Below, piece by piece: positions 41,976-50,262 of a DNA stretch of 58,972 bases. Position 1 is the first letter of the stretch, and every line of letters starts with the position of its first letter. The translations under genes were made by a program, and so were the position numbers. Source of the stretch: Devosia sp. Root635 (lineage in GTDB: Bacteria; Pseudomonadota; Alphaproteobacteria; Rhizobiales; Devosiaceae); contig NZ_LMGZ01000013.1 in the NCBI RefSeq assembly GCF_001427605.1, positions 1 through 58,972 on the forward strand, in the 5' to 3' direction. The notes beneath the pieces are model-generated. The model was not told the origin of the DNA. It made no database searches and worked only from the letters and a program-made list of their open reading frames with translations.

Positions 41976-42007
41976 TGCCGCCGCCGTCCTTCGGGATGGC
42001 GGCGGCA
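41976..42007 (+). terminator. Strong stem-loop after the binding-protein gene
   Basis: TGCCGCCGCC / GGCGGCGGCA, a 10-bp perfect stem extended by GTCC-TTCG-GGAT with a stable UUCG-type loop. There is no U-tract, so mRNA stabilisation or partial termination is more likely than a full stop. It fits higher binding-protein output. Confidence 0.65.
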
Positions 42008-42056
42008 TCCCCATTGCCTGCCCGCGGGATCAGCCCCGCCGACCGGAGCCTGCCAA

Positions 42057-43133
42057 ATGTCCCAGCTCAGCCTCAAGCGCGTGGAAAAATCCTTCAACGA
42101 AGCCCATATCATCAAGGGCATCGATCTCGAGGTTTCCGAGGGCGAGTTCGTGGTCTTCGTCGGCCCCTCCGGCTGCGGCAAGTCCACGCTGCTGCGCATG
42201 ATTGCCGGCCTCGAAGAGGTCAGCTCGGGCGAGATCGAGATATCAGGCAAGGTCGTCAACGACCTGCCGCCCGTACAACGCGGCATCGCCATGGTGTTCC
42301 AGAGCTACGCGCTTTATCCGCATATGACGGTCTACGAAAACATCGCCTTCCCGCTGCGCGTCGAGCGCCTGCCCCAGGCCGAGGTCGACCAGCGCGTCGG
42401 CGCTGCCGCCAAGGTGCTGCAGCTCGAATCCCGCCTGCAGCAGCGCCCCGGCACCCTCAGCGGCGGCCAGCGCCAGCGCGTCGCCATCGGCCGCGCCATC
42501 GTGCGCCAGCCCAAGATTTTCCTGTTCGACGAGCCCCTGTCCAACCTCGATGCCGCGCTCCGCTCCGAAATGCGGATCGAACTGATGGAACTGCACAAGC
42601 GCCTTGGCTCCACCATGATCTATGTTACCCACGACCAGGTCGAAGCCATGACCATGGCGGACAAGATCGTGGTGCTCGACGCGGGCGTCATCTCCCAGGT
42701 GGGTTCCCCGCTCGAACTGTACCACAAGCCCGACAATATCTTCGTCGCCGGCTTCATCGGCTCGCCCAAGATGAATTTCATCAACGGCACCGTGACCACG
42801 GCCGACGGCACCACCGCCACCATCGACATGGGCGCGCTCGGCAGCATCAGCCTGCCGCGCCAGTCGCGCGCTATCGCCGGCCAGTCGGTCACCGTGGGCA
42901 TCCGCCCCGAGCATCTGCATCTGGGCGAGGGCGAGGTCACCTTCACGGTGACGCCCAATATCGTCGAAGAACTCGGCATCCACACCGTCACCTATTCGAC
43001 GCTGCCCGGCGGTGAGAATTTCGTCGGCCTGTTCGAAGGCGACCCGGATGTGCCCGAGGGCAAGGCGCTCGATGTCAGCTTCGCGCTGGATCAGGTCCAC
43101 CTCTTTGACCAGGCGGGTCTGGCAGTTTACTGA
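42057..43133 (+). CDS. ugpC: Sugar ABC transporter ATP-binding protein (UgpC/MalK type)
   Basis: The 358-residue ATPase has Walker A GPSGCGKST (36-44), signature LSGGQRQR, Walker B IFLFDEP and YVTHDQVEAMT. The C-terminal TOBE domain has the typical GIRPEHLHLG. It completes the transporter with the genes at 38796, 39677 and 40752. Confidence 0.93.
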   Translation: MSQLSLKRVEKSFNEAHIIKGIDLEVSEGEFVVFVGPSGCGKSTLLRMIAGLEEVSSGEIEISGKVVNDLPPVQRGIAMVFQSYALYPHMTVYENIAFPLRVERLPQAEVDQRVGAAAKVLQLESRLQQRPGTLSGGQRQRVAIGRAIVRQPKIFLFDEPLSNLDAALRSEMRIELMELHKRLGSTMIYVTHDQVEAMTMADKIVVLDAGVISQVGSPLELYHKPDNIFVAGFIGSPKMNFINGTVTTADGTTATIDMGALGSISLPRQSRAIAGQSVTVGIRPEHLHLGEGEVTFTVTPNIVEELGIHTVTYSTLPGGENFVGLFEGDPDVPEGKALDVSFALDQVHLFDQAGLAVY

Positions 43134-43161
43134 CCAGCATCGCCGCCGGGGAGGGGAAACC

Positions 43162-44028
43162 ATGCTGGACATTGTCGGCCTGCTGCAGACCGAGAAGAAC
43201 GAGTTTACCCGCTCCGAACGCGCCCTGACCGAAATCGTCCTCGCCGATGTCGATAGCGTGCTCAAGATGAGTATCGTCGATCTGGCCGCCCAGGCCGAAG
43301 TGTCGCCGCCCACGGTGACCCGCTTCTGCCGGCGCCTGGGCTGCGACAGCTACGCCGATTTCAAGGTGCGGCTGGCCCAGTCGCGCTTTGTCGGCCAGCG
43401 CTATTTCGCCCCGGCTGCCGGCCCCTCCAGCGTACGCGAAATCGCCCAGGGCGTGGTCAACGGCATCCAGTCGACCATCTACGAAACCTTCGACCATCTC
43501 GATTTCGACGCTGTCGAGCGTGCCGCCGAAACCATCGTCAAGGCCAGCTTTGTGTTGTCCTTCGGCTCGGGCGGCTCCTCCTCCATGGTCGCCACCGAAA
43601 CCGAAATGCGCCTGTTCCGCCTCGGCCTCAAGATCGCCTCCTCCACCGATCATCAGGTGCAGATGATGCGCGCCGCCGCCTCGCCGCCGGGCACCGCCAT
43701 CGTCGCCTTCTCGCTCTCGGGCAACAATCTGCCGCTGGTCAAGGCCATGGGGGTGGCCGGCGAATATGGCCATACCCGCGTCGTCATCACCCGCTCCAAT
43801 TCCCCCATGGCCGAGCAGGCCGATATCCTGCTGCCCATCGACCGGCGCGACAATCCCGACATATTGCGCCCCACGCCCGGCCGCTACGCCTTGCTCGCGG
43901 CGGTGGACATCCTGGCCCAGACCGTCGCCACGCGCCTCGGCTCCCCCGCCGTCGCCAGCATGCGCCGCATCAAGCACCAGCTCGTCGTCAACCGCGACGG
44001 CGACGACGCCCAGCCCCTGGGGGATTAG
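43162..44028 (+). CDS. RpiR/MurR-type regulator with SIS domain
   Basis: The 288-residue protein has an N-terminal HTH (about 1-75: SIVDLAAQAEVSPPTVTRFCRRLG) and a SIS sugar-phosphate domain (about 115-265: FGSGGSSSM, FSLSGNN). ATG 43162 follows GGGGAGGGGAAAC. SIS-domain regulators usually sense phosphorylated amino sugars such as MurNAc-6-P or GlcNAc-6-P, in keeping with the GH20 gene next to it. It probably regulates this operon from within. Confidence 0.9.
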   Translation: MLDIVGLLQTEKNEFTRSERALTEIVLADVDSVLKMSIVDLAAQAEVSPPTVTRFCRRLGCDSYADFKVRLAQSRFVGQRYFAPAAGPSSVREIAQGVVNGIQSTIYETFDHLDFDAVERAAETIVKASFVLSFGSGGSSSMVATETEMRLFRLGLKIASSTDHQVQMMRAAASPPGTAIVAFSLSGNNLPLVKAMGVAGEYGHTRVVITRSNSPMAEQADILLPIDRRDNPDILRPTPGRYALLAAVDILAQTVATRLGSPAVASMRRIKHQLVVNRDGDDAQPLGD

Positions 44029-44050
44029 CTCACCGCGGTTTCAGTCATCG

Positions 44051-44147
44051 ATCCCTCCCCCTTGAGGGGAGGGATCGAGGGAGGGGTCCGTCAATGGGCC
44101 ATCAAACGCCCCCCACCCCCGCCCCTCCCCTCAAGGGGGAGGGGAGC
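44051..44147. repeat. Palindromic intergenic repeat, family A, copy 8
   Basis: CTCCCCCTTGAGGGGAGGGA and CCCCTCCCCTCAAGGGGGAG arms in the gap between the RpiR and GH20 genes. It ends 25 bases before the GH20 start. Confidence 0.85.
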
Positions 44148-44171
44148 CCAACATCCAGCAAGAGTTTCCCC

Positions 44172-46184
44172 ATGACCACATCCTTTTCCCTCGTCACCAC
44201 CTGGACTCCCGCCAAAAATGGCGAGCCGCTCGGCTACGGCATCGAGCTGACCAATACCGGCGATACCGCCGTCAGCAATTTCCAGCTCGGTTTTTCCGGC
44301 CCGGCCCGCATCGATCCCCATGCCACGCTGGAAAACGGCAAGCTGCTCAAGCGCCTCTCCAACCACACGCTGATCGCCCCGCCCGACGGCTTCGTGCTTG
44401 AACCCGGCCAGACCTGGAAATCCACCGCTCGCGGCCTGTCCTATGGCCTGCGCCACTGGAGCGACGGCGCCAATACCGGCTATGTCGCGCTGGCCGACGG
44501 CACCATCGTTACCCTGGCCACCGCGCCCACCCAGGCCAAGGGCCACAATTCACCTTTGCTCAAGGGCGCGGCCAAATTCCCCGTGCCGGCCAAGGCGCCG
44601 GTGCCGGTCTCCATCATCCCATGGCCGAAATCGGTGGCCACCACTGGCGCCCGCACCGCCCCTCCGGGCCTCGACCTGCAGCCGGTCGGTGATGACGCCG
44701 GCAAGGCCGCCGCCGCCTTTGCCGGCCTCGTGGCCGATCTCTTCCCGGTCGAAGGCATCGTTCGCCCGGCCTCCGAAGCCGGCCTGCCGGTCATTGTCCG
44801 CCATCGCGCCGGTCTCGGCGCCGAAGCCTATGAAGTCCTCTTTGCCGGCGATGCCGTGACCGTGGAAGCCAGCACCCGCCAGGGCATGTTTTACGGGCTC
44901 GTCACCCTCGGGCAGATCCTGCGCGGGGCCAAGCAATATCCGCAGACCTTCCTCTTCCCCACCGGCGGCGCCATCACCGACGAGCCCGGCTTTACCTATC
45001 GCGGCTGCCATCTCGACGTGGCCCGCCAGTTCTATTCCGGCGCCGAAGTCGCTCGCCTCATCAAGCTGATGGCCTGGAACAAGCTGAACAAGTTCCACTG
45101 GCACCTCTCCGAAGACGAGGCCTGGCGCGTCGAAATCGATGCCTATCCGGCGCTCACCGAAATCGGCGCCTGGCGCGGCCATGGCAAGGCCCTTCCGCCG
45201 CTGCTCGGCTCCGGCCCGCATCCCACCGGCGGCTACTATTCCAAGCCGGTGATCCGCGAGATCGTCGCCCTGGCCGATAGCCTCGCGGTGGCCGTCATCC
45301 CCGAAATCGACATGCCGGGGCATTTCTACGCGGCTTTGCAGGCATTGCCCGAATTGCGCGATCCCGCCGAGACGGGCGAGTACCAGTCGGTGCAGGGTTT
45401 CCCCAATAATAGCCTCAACCCGGCCCATGAGCCGGTCTACCAATTCGTCGAAACCGTCATCGACGAAATGCTCGAGCTGTTCCCCGCTGGCGTTTTCCAC
45501 CTCGGCGCCGACGAAGTGCCGCTGGCCGCCTGGTCGGGCTCCCCGCTCGCCCTCGACATGATCGAAAAGCTCGGCGGCCCCGACATGCGCCGCAAGCACG
45601 AAAAGCAGTTCAACCAGCTCGGCAACCATGGCGGCGCCGACGAGATCGAGGGCTCGCCCACCGCGCTGATCCAGGCTGCCTTCATCCGCCGCGTGCACGA
45701 GATCATCAAGAAGAAGGGCGCCATCACCGGCGGCTGGGAAGAAGCCGCCCATGGCGATGCCGTCGACAAGGACAAGGCCTTCGTCATCGGCTGGCGCAAT
45801 GTCGAGATCAACGCCGAACTGGCCGAGCGCGGCTACGACATCGTCGTTTCCCCCGGCCAGCGCTATTATCTCGACATGGCCAATGGCGTCGCCTGGGCCG
45901 AGCCCGGCGCCGGCTGGGCCGGCTGGTCCGGCCCGCAGGAAACCTACGAATTCGAAAGCCGCGCTGGCATGTCCGACAAGGGCCTCCAGCACCTGCTCGG
46001 CATCCAGGCCTGCATCTGGAGCGAGAGCATGACCGACCGCGCCATCTTCGACCGCCTGGTCTTCCCCCGCCTCTCCGCCATCGCCGAATCCGCCTGGACC
46101 CTCCCCGAACGCAAGAGCTGGCCGCGGTTCAAGGCCTTGGTGGGGACCATGCCCATCATGTACGGGCATTGGGCGGTGGACTGA
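44172..46184 (+). CDS. Beta-N-acetylhexosaminidase, glycoside hydrolase family 20
   Basis: The 670-residue protein has an N-terminal beta domain (about 1-120), a GH20b-like domain (about 145-270: SIIPWPKSV, then STRQGMFYGLVTLGQ), and the catalytic barrel (about 280-640). HLGADEVP carries the catalytic Asp447-Glu448 pair, and NKLNKFHWHLSEDE is the family hallmark. There is no signal peptide, so it works in the cytosol on imported chitobiose-type sugars, releasing GlcNAc. It is the last gene of the operon. Confidence 0.93.
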   Translation: MTTSFSLVTTWTPAKNGEPLGYGIELTNTGDTAVSNFQLGFSGPARIDPHATLENGKLLKRLSNHTLIAPPDGFVLEPGQTWKSTARGLSYGLRHWSDGANTGYVALADGTIVTLATAPTQAKGHNSPLLKGAAKFPVPAKAPVPVSIIPWPKSVATTGARTAPPGLDLQPVGDDAGKAAAAFAGLVADLFPVEGIVRPASEAGLPVIVRHRAGLGAEAYEVLFAGDAVTVEASTRQGMFYGLVTLGQILRGAKQYPQTFLFPTGGAITDEPGFTYRGCHLDVARQFYSGAEVARLIKLMAWNKLNKFHWHLSEDEAWRVEIDAYPALTEIGAWRGHGKALPPLLGSGPHPTGGYYSKPVIREIVALADSLAVAVIPEIDMPGHFYAALQALPELRDPAETGEYQSVQGFPNNSLNPAHEPVYQFVETVIDEMLELFPAGVFHLGADEVPLAAWSGSPLALDMIEKLGGPDMRRKHEKQFNQLGNHGGADEIEGSPTALIQAAFIRRVHEIIKKKGAITGGWEEAAHGDAVDKDKAFVIGWRNVEINAELAERGYDIVVSPGQRYYLDMANGVAWAEPGAGWAGWSGPQETYEFESRAGMSDKGLQHLLGIQACIWSESMTDRAIFDRLVFPRLSAIAESAWTLPERKSWPRFKALVGTMPIMYGHWAVD

Positions 46185-46228
46185 CACTCAGCCACCCGCG
46201 CCCACCGCCGATCGCTACACTCACCGCG

Positions 46229-46317
46229 CGTCACCCTCGGGCGAAGACCCGAGGGCCCTGCACTTGCCGACGGCGCTGCAAGTATAGTGCCCTCGGGTAT
46301 TCGCCCGACGATGACGG
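46229..46317. repeat. Palindromic intergenic repeat, family F
   Basis: GTCACCCTCGGGCGAA pairs with TTCGCCCGACGATGAC, and inner blocks CGAGGGC.CTGCACTTGC with GCAAGTATAGTGCCCTCG. It lies downstream of the GH20 gene and could act as its terminator. Confidence 0.75.
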
Positions 46318-46389
46318 CTGGCGGGTTGGGTGCCATCACGCCTCGACGACCGGTGCGACATTCCCCAACCCTCCCCCATACTGTACTCT

Positions 46390-46413
46390 CCCCCAAATCA
46401 ACGTGTTTGGGGG
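46390..46413 (+). promoter_or_regulatory. Hairpin masking the ribosome binding site of the SDR gene
   Basis: CCCCCAAA (46390-46397) pairs with TTTGGGGG (46406-46413) across an 8-base loop. The 3' arm is the Shine-Dalgarno-like GGGGG ending 5 bases before ATG 46419. This may limit translation until the hairpin is opened. Confidence 0.5.
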
Positions 46414-46418
46414 AACAC

Positions 46419-47228
46419 ATGACCGGCTACAGCGGCAAGGTCTGCATCATCACCGGCGGCGCCTCCGGCCTGGGCCGCGCCCTCGGCACCCGCCTCGCCG
46501 TAGCCGGCGCCACGGTCCTCCTGGCCGATATCGATGAAGCGGCCCTCGCCGACGCGGCCTCCGGCACGATCGAGACCATGCGCGTCGATGTCACCGATCC
46601 CGCCGCCGTCGCCGCCCTGGTCGAGGCCGCGCTGACCCGCTTCGGCCGCATCGACTATTTCTTCAACAATGCCGGCACGGCGGTCATCGGCGAAATCCGC
46701 GACCTCACGCTGGCGCAATGGCGGGGCGTCATCGAGGTGAACCTGTTCGGGGAAATTCACGGCATTCACGCCGTCTATCCCGTCATGATCCGCCAGGGCT
46801 TCGGCCATATCGTCAACACCGCCTCCGGCTTCGGCATGGCGCCCGGCCCGCTCAATTCACCCTATGTCGCGGCCAAGTTCGGCATTTTCGGCCTGTCTCA
46901 TGCGCTGGCCGCCGAGGCTAGGCAATTCGGCGTCGACGTCAGCATCATCTGTCCCGGCTATATCGACACGCCCATGGTCGCCTCATCCCAGCCGGTCAAT
47001 GCCGATGCCGCCGCCATGCGGGCGCAATTGCCGAAACTGGTGCCGGTCGACAAGGCCGTCGACATCGTGCTGGCCGGCGTGGCGCGCAAGAAGCGCATCA
47101 TCGCCTTCCCCGGTTATGTGGGCGTGCTGGCCTTCCTGCACCGCTTCATGCCGCCCCTGTTCGACCGCTTCGCCGATCGCCAGGTCAGGGCCTTCCGCGC
47201 CATCCGCCGCGCGCCCGAAAGCGCCTGA
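46419..47228 (+). CDS. SDR family oxidoreductase
   Basis: The 269-residue protein has TGGASGLG (12-19), NNAG, and the catalytic Ser/Tyr/Lys (NTASGFG, YVAAK). The C-terminal part (about 215-269) with ARKKRIIAFPGYVG and FLHRFMPPLFDR is longer and more basic than in classical SDRs and may touch the membrane. ATG 46419 starts right after a hairpin. It stands alone; substrate unknown. Confidence 0.85.
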   Translation: MTGYSGKVCIITGGASGLGRALGTRLAVAGATVLLADIDEAALADAASGTIETMRVDVTDPAAVAALVEAALTRFGRIDYFFNNAGTAVIGEIRDLTLAQWRGVIEVNLFGEIHGIHAVYPVMIRQGFGHIVNTASGFGMAPGPLNSPYVAAKFGIFGLSHALAAEARQFGVDVSIICPGYIDTPMVASSQPVNADAAAMRAQLPKLVPVDKAVDIVLAGVARKKRIIAFPGYVGVLAFLHRFMPPLFDRFADRQVRAFRAIRRAPESA

Positions 47229-47286
47229 CGGATTCACGCGTTCAAAACGTCGATGCCAACAGTCTGTTAGCGTATTCGGGCACCTG

Positions 47287-48747
47287 CTAACGCGCCCACG
47301 GGTCGTCCACCATCGGCCAGATATCCCGCCGCGCCTTGCGATAGGGCGTGGTCGCGGGCGTGTTCGGATAGGGCTTCCCGGCCGAACAATAGACGATCTC
47401 CGAGGCGATTTTGGAGAACGAGTCATAGAAGTGGTTGGTCGATTTGATCAGCAGGATTTTCCGCGCTGTCGGCTCTATCCCCATCACCGCAAACAGGCTC
47501 GGATCAAAACTCTGCGCCCGCGTCGAATTGAGGATCACGTCGATCCCGTCAAAGCTGATCCAGGCCGCATCGCCGAAGGGCGCAAAGCTCTCACCGAACC
47601 GCATTTCCGCATTGCGCACCAGGCGTTTGACCGTCACGCGCCGGTCGATCGGACTGCCCGTATTGGGCGCCGATTTGGCCCCGAAGCGCAGCGGAATTTC
47701 CGCCCCTTCTCCGGCCGCGAAACAAATCTGTACGGCGATCGGATCCCAGATCGTGCCCACCGCCACGTCCTTTATCCCCCGCGCCATCAGCTCTGCCAGA
47801 ATGACCGTGGCATCGCCCGCCGTACCGCCGCCGGGATTGTCCCATACATCGGCGATCACCACCGGCCCGCGCGGCGCCGCCACGGCGGCGTCCACCGCGA
47901 CCGTCTCGTCCACCTGGCTCACCATGAAGGTGCCGCGCATGGCAAAGAGTTCCCGCCCCAGTTTTTCCGCCAAAGCGTCGCCCGCCAACTTATCCCCGTC
48001 GGTCACCGCAATGACCCTGGTGCCCATTTCCGGCACATCCCCCGCCATGAAGCCGTGAATGACCGACAGGCTCAGCAGCCCCGGCTCGGATTTTTCGAGT
48101 CTATACAGCTTGTCCACGAAGCCGCGCATCGGCTGCTTGCTGGTGGGAAACACGTCGATCATCCGGCAATCGAACACGCTCATGACCGGGGTGATCTCCC
48201 CCTTCAGCGCCCGCACCGCGATGGCCCACAGGTCCCGCGCCCGATCGACAAAGTCGATATGGGGAAACTCCTTGAAAACAACGAAGAAATTCGCGGCCGC
48301 GACCCGTTTCGCCGTCAGATGGCTATGCGGGTCGAGTTCGGCGCAGATCAGCACATCGGGCCCGACAATGTCCCGCATCCGGCTCAGCAGATCCCCTTCG
48401 GGGTCGTCATAGCCCTGTGCCACCATGGCGCCATGCAGCCCCAGCACCACGCCATCCACCGGCATGGCGGTCTGTAATTGCTCAAGAATTTCATCGCGCA
48501 ATGCCTCATAGGTCGCCTGCGCCACCAGCCCCGCCGGGTCCGCCCAGCTGGCGCTACCCTCGATCAGCTCCCACCCCTCGCGGGCGCAGACCTCACGCCC
48601 CACGGTGATAGGCGCGGTACACAGGGTTGGGGTCGCCGGGTGCTCGCCGGGCTTCGCATGGAGCGAGGCTTCGAAGGCACGTTTGTCGATCGCGATGGGC
48701 GAAAACGTGTTGGTTTCGGTGGCCAGGGCGGCGGTGAAGACGCGCAC
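47287..48747 (-). CDS. M81 family metallopeptidase (MlrC-like), second copy
   Basis: The 486-residue protein has the M81 start ALATETNTFSPI (7-18), GLHGAMVAQG, ELDPHSHLT and the C-terminal DNPGGGTAGDATVI. It is only distantly like the copy at 33941. It is divergent from the RidA, SDR and PLP-enzyme genes across a 199-base gap. A shared pathway with those genes is possible but unproven; no transporter adjoins it. Confidence 0.87.
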   Translation of the reverse strand: MRVFTAALATETNTFSPIAIDKRAFEASLHAKPGEHPATPTLCTAPITVGREVCAREGWELIEGSASWADPAGLVAQATYEALRDEILEQLQTAMPVDGVVLGLHGAMVAQGYDDPEGDLLSRMRDIVGPDVLICAELDPHSHLTAKRVAAANFFVVFKEFPHIDFVDRARDLWAIAVRALKGEITPVMSVFDCRMIDVFPTSKQPMRGFVDKLYRLEKSEPGLLSLSVIHGFMAGDVPEMGTRVIAVTDGDKLAGDALAEKLGRELFAMRGTFMVSQVDETVAVDAAVAAPRGPVVIADVWDNPGGGTAGDATVILAELMARGIKDVAVGTIWDPIAVQICFAAGEGAEIPLRFGAKSAPNTGSPIDRRVTVKRLVRNAEMRFGESFAPFGDAAWISFDGIDVILNSTRAQSFDPSLFAVMGIEPTARKILLIKSTNHFYDSFSKIASEIVYCSAGKPYPNTPATTPYRKARRDIWPMVDDPWAR

Positions 48748-48868
48748 GGTGCAACTCGCAGGAAAACAGCAGGAAACGGACCGGCATGCTGGACGCTGCC
48801 GCCAGGCACGCTAGCATAGGCCATGCCGGGCAATCACGTAAGAAATTTACATTGTTGGCCACAAATTG

Positions 48869-48893
48869 CGGGAGAAATCGCCGGTTTCTCCCG
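48869..48893. promoter_or_regulatory. Perfect inverted repeat upstream of the RidA operon
   Basis: CGGGAGAAA and TTTCTCCCG, 9-bp arms, 7 bases apart, 54 bases before the RidA start, in an A+T-rich patch of the divergent gap. It could be an operator or a leader hairpin. No gene is seen in 48748-48946. Confidence 0.5.
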
Positions 48894-48946
48894 ATAGAAT
48901 GCAGAATTACGAAATTGGCTTTCAGAATAGACCAAGGAGTGCTGCC

Positions 48947-49330
48947 ATGCCCATCAAGCGTTACGGAGCGGAAAAATCCGGCGCCGGCGGCCAGAACCTG
49001 CCCTTCGCCCGCGCCGTCGAAGCCGGCGGCTGGCTCTTCGTCTCCGGCCAGGTGGCGATGAAGGATGGCGAGATCGTTGGCGCCGGCATCATCGAGCAGA
49101 CCCACCTGACGATCCGCAACGTCATCGCCATCCTCGAAGAGGCTGGCTACGGCCTCGAACATGTGGTGCGCTGCGGCGTCTGGCTCGACGATCCCCGCGA
49201 TTTCTGGAGCTTCAACGCTGTTTATAAAAGCTATTTCGGCGAGCACCCGCCGGCCCGCGCCGCGGTGCAGAGCCACATGATGGTCGACTGCAAGGTCGAG
49301 ATCGACTGCGTGGCGTATAAGGGGCCGTAA
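48947..49330 (+). CDS. RidA family (YjgF/YER057c/UK114) protein
   Basis: The 127-residue protein has the RidA core (GGWLFVSGQVAMKDGEIV, then HMMVDCKVEIDCVAYKGP). True RidA removes reactive imines formed by PLP enzymes, which suits the PLP enzyme two genes downstream. The conserved RidA arginine near residue 105 is not obvious (AAVQSHMMVDCKVEID is found in place of the usual R.....V.....VEIE), so this may be an Rid subfamily member with another role. ATG 48947 follows AAGGAG. Confidence 0.85.
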   Translation: MPIKRYGAEKSGAGGQNLPFARAVEAGGWLFVSGQVAMKDGEIVGAGIIEQTHLTIRNVIAILEEAGYGLEHVVRCGVWLDDPRDFWSFNAVYKSYFGEHPPARAAVQSHMMVDCKVEIDCVAYKGP

Positions 49331-49349
49331 CAGGCATAGTGTACGTGGC

Positions 49350-49460
49350 CCCACCCCACCCTTGATCCTTCCCCATCCAGGGGAGGGAGTCGACTGACGG
49401 TTCAGCGAGGCTCGATCAGGCTTCCCTCCCCTTGTGGGAGGGAGTGAGGGTGGGGGTAGG
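49350..49460. repeat. Palindromic intergenic repeat, family A, copy 9
   Basis: Less perfect than the other copies: CCCCACCCTTGATCCTTCCC and CCTCCCCTTGTGGGAGGGAG with GTGAGGGTGGGGG. It separates the RidA and SDR genes. Confidence 0.7.
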
Positions 49461-49479
49461 GAAGCCGGAGGATTACGAA

Positions 49480-50262
49480 ATGACCGAGCCAAACTCCCCC
49501 TTCCGCCTCGACGGCAAGACCGTCCTCATCTCCGGCGCCGGCGGCGGCATCGGCCAGTCGCTGGTCAAGACCTTCCGCGAGGCCGGGGCCAGCGTCATCG
49601 GTGCCGACCGCGAAGCCGCCATGCTGGATGGTCTCGATCTCGCCGGCACCGTCCTCTTCGATCAGGCCGACCCCAAAGCCACCCGCGCAGCCATCACGGC
49701 CTGGCTTGCCACCCACGGCGCCCCCGATGCCGTCGTCTCCAATGCCGGCTTCACCCGCGCCGAACATTTCGGCCAGGTCGATGACGATGTCTGGGCCTCA
49801 GAACTATCAATCAACCTCAACGGCGCCTACGCCATGACCGACCCGATCGTCGCTGCCATGGCCGCGCGGGGCAGGGGGAGCCTGGTCTTCATCTCCTCGG
49901 TCAATGCCCTGGCCCATTTCGGCAATCCGGCCTATTCCGCCGCCAAGGCTGGGCTCATCGCCTATGCCAAGGCCATAGCCGTGGAGCGCGGCGCCGCGGG
50001 CGTGCGGGCCAATGTCATCTGCCCCGGCTCGGTGCGCACCCCGGCCTGGGACCATCGCCTCGCGGCCGATCCGACCCTGCTCGACAATGTTCTCCCCCAT
50101 TACCCTTTGGGGCGTATGGTATTGCCATCAGAGGTCGCGAATGCGGCGGTATTCTACTGTTCCGACGCGGCTTCTGGGATTACCGGCACGGTGCTGCCGG
50201 TCGATGCCGGCCTCACCGCCGGTAACCTGCGTTTCGTCGATGAGGTATTGCGAGGCAAATGA
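49480..50262 (+). CDS. SDR family oxidoreductase upstream of the PLP enzyme
   Basis: The 260-residue protein has SGAGGGIG (18-25), SNAG, and the catalytic Ser and YSAAK. ATG 49480 (MTEPNSPFRL) follows CCGGAGGATTACGA; longer in-frame sequence is from the repeat. The stop overlaps the next gene by four bases (ATGA). A hydroxy-acid or hydroxy-amino-acid dehydrogenase would suit the partner gene. Confidence 0.87.
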   Translation: MTEPNSPFRLDGKTVLISGAGGGIGQSLVKTFREAGASVIGADREAAMLDGLDLAGTVLFDQADPKATRAAITAWLATHGAPDAVVSNAGFTRAEHFGQVDDDVWASELSINLNGAYAMTDPIVAAMAARGRGSLVFISSVNALAHFGNPAYSAAKAGLIAYAKAIAVERGAAGVRANVICPGSVRTPAWDHRLAADPTLLDNVLPHYPLGRMVLPSEVANAAVFYCSDAASGITGTVLPVDAGLTAGNLRFVDEVLRGK

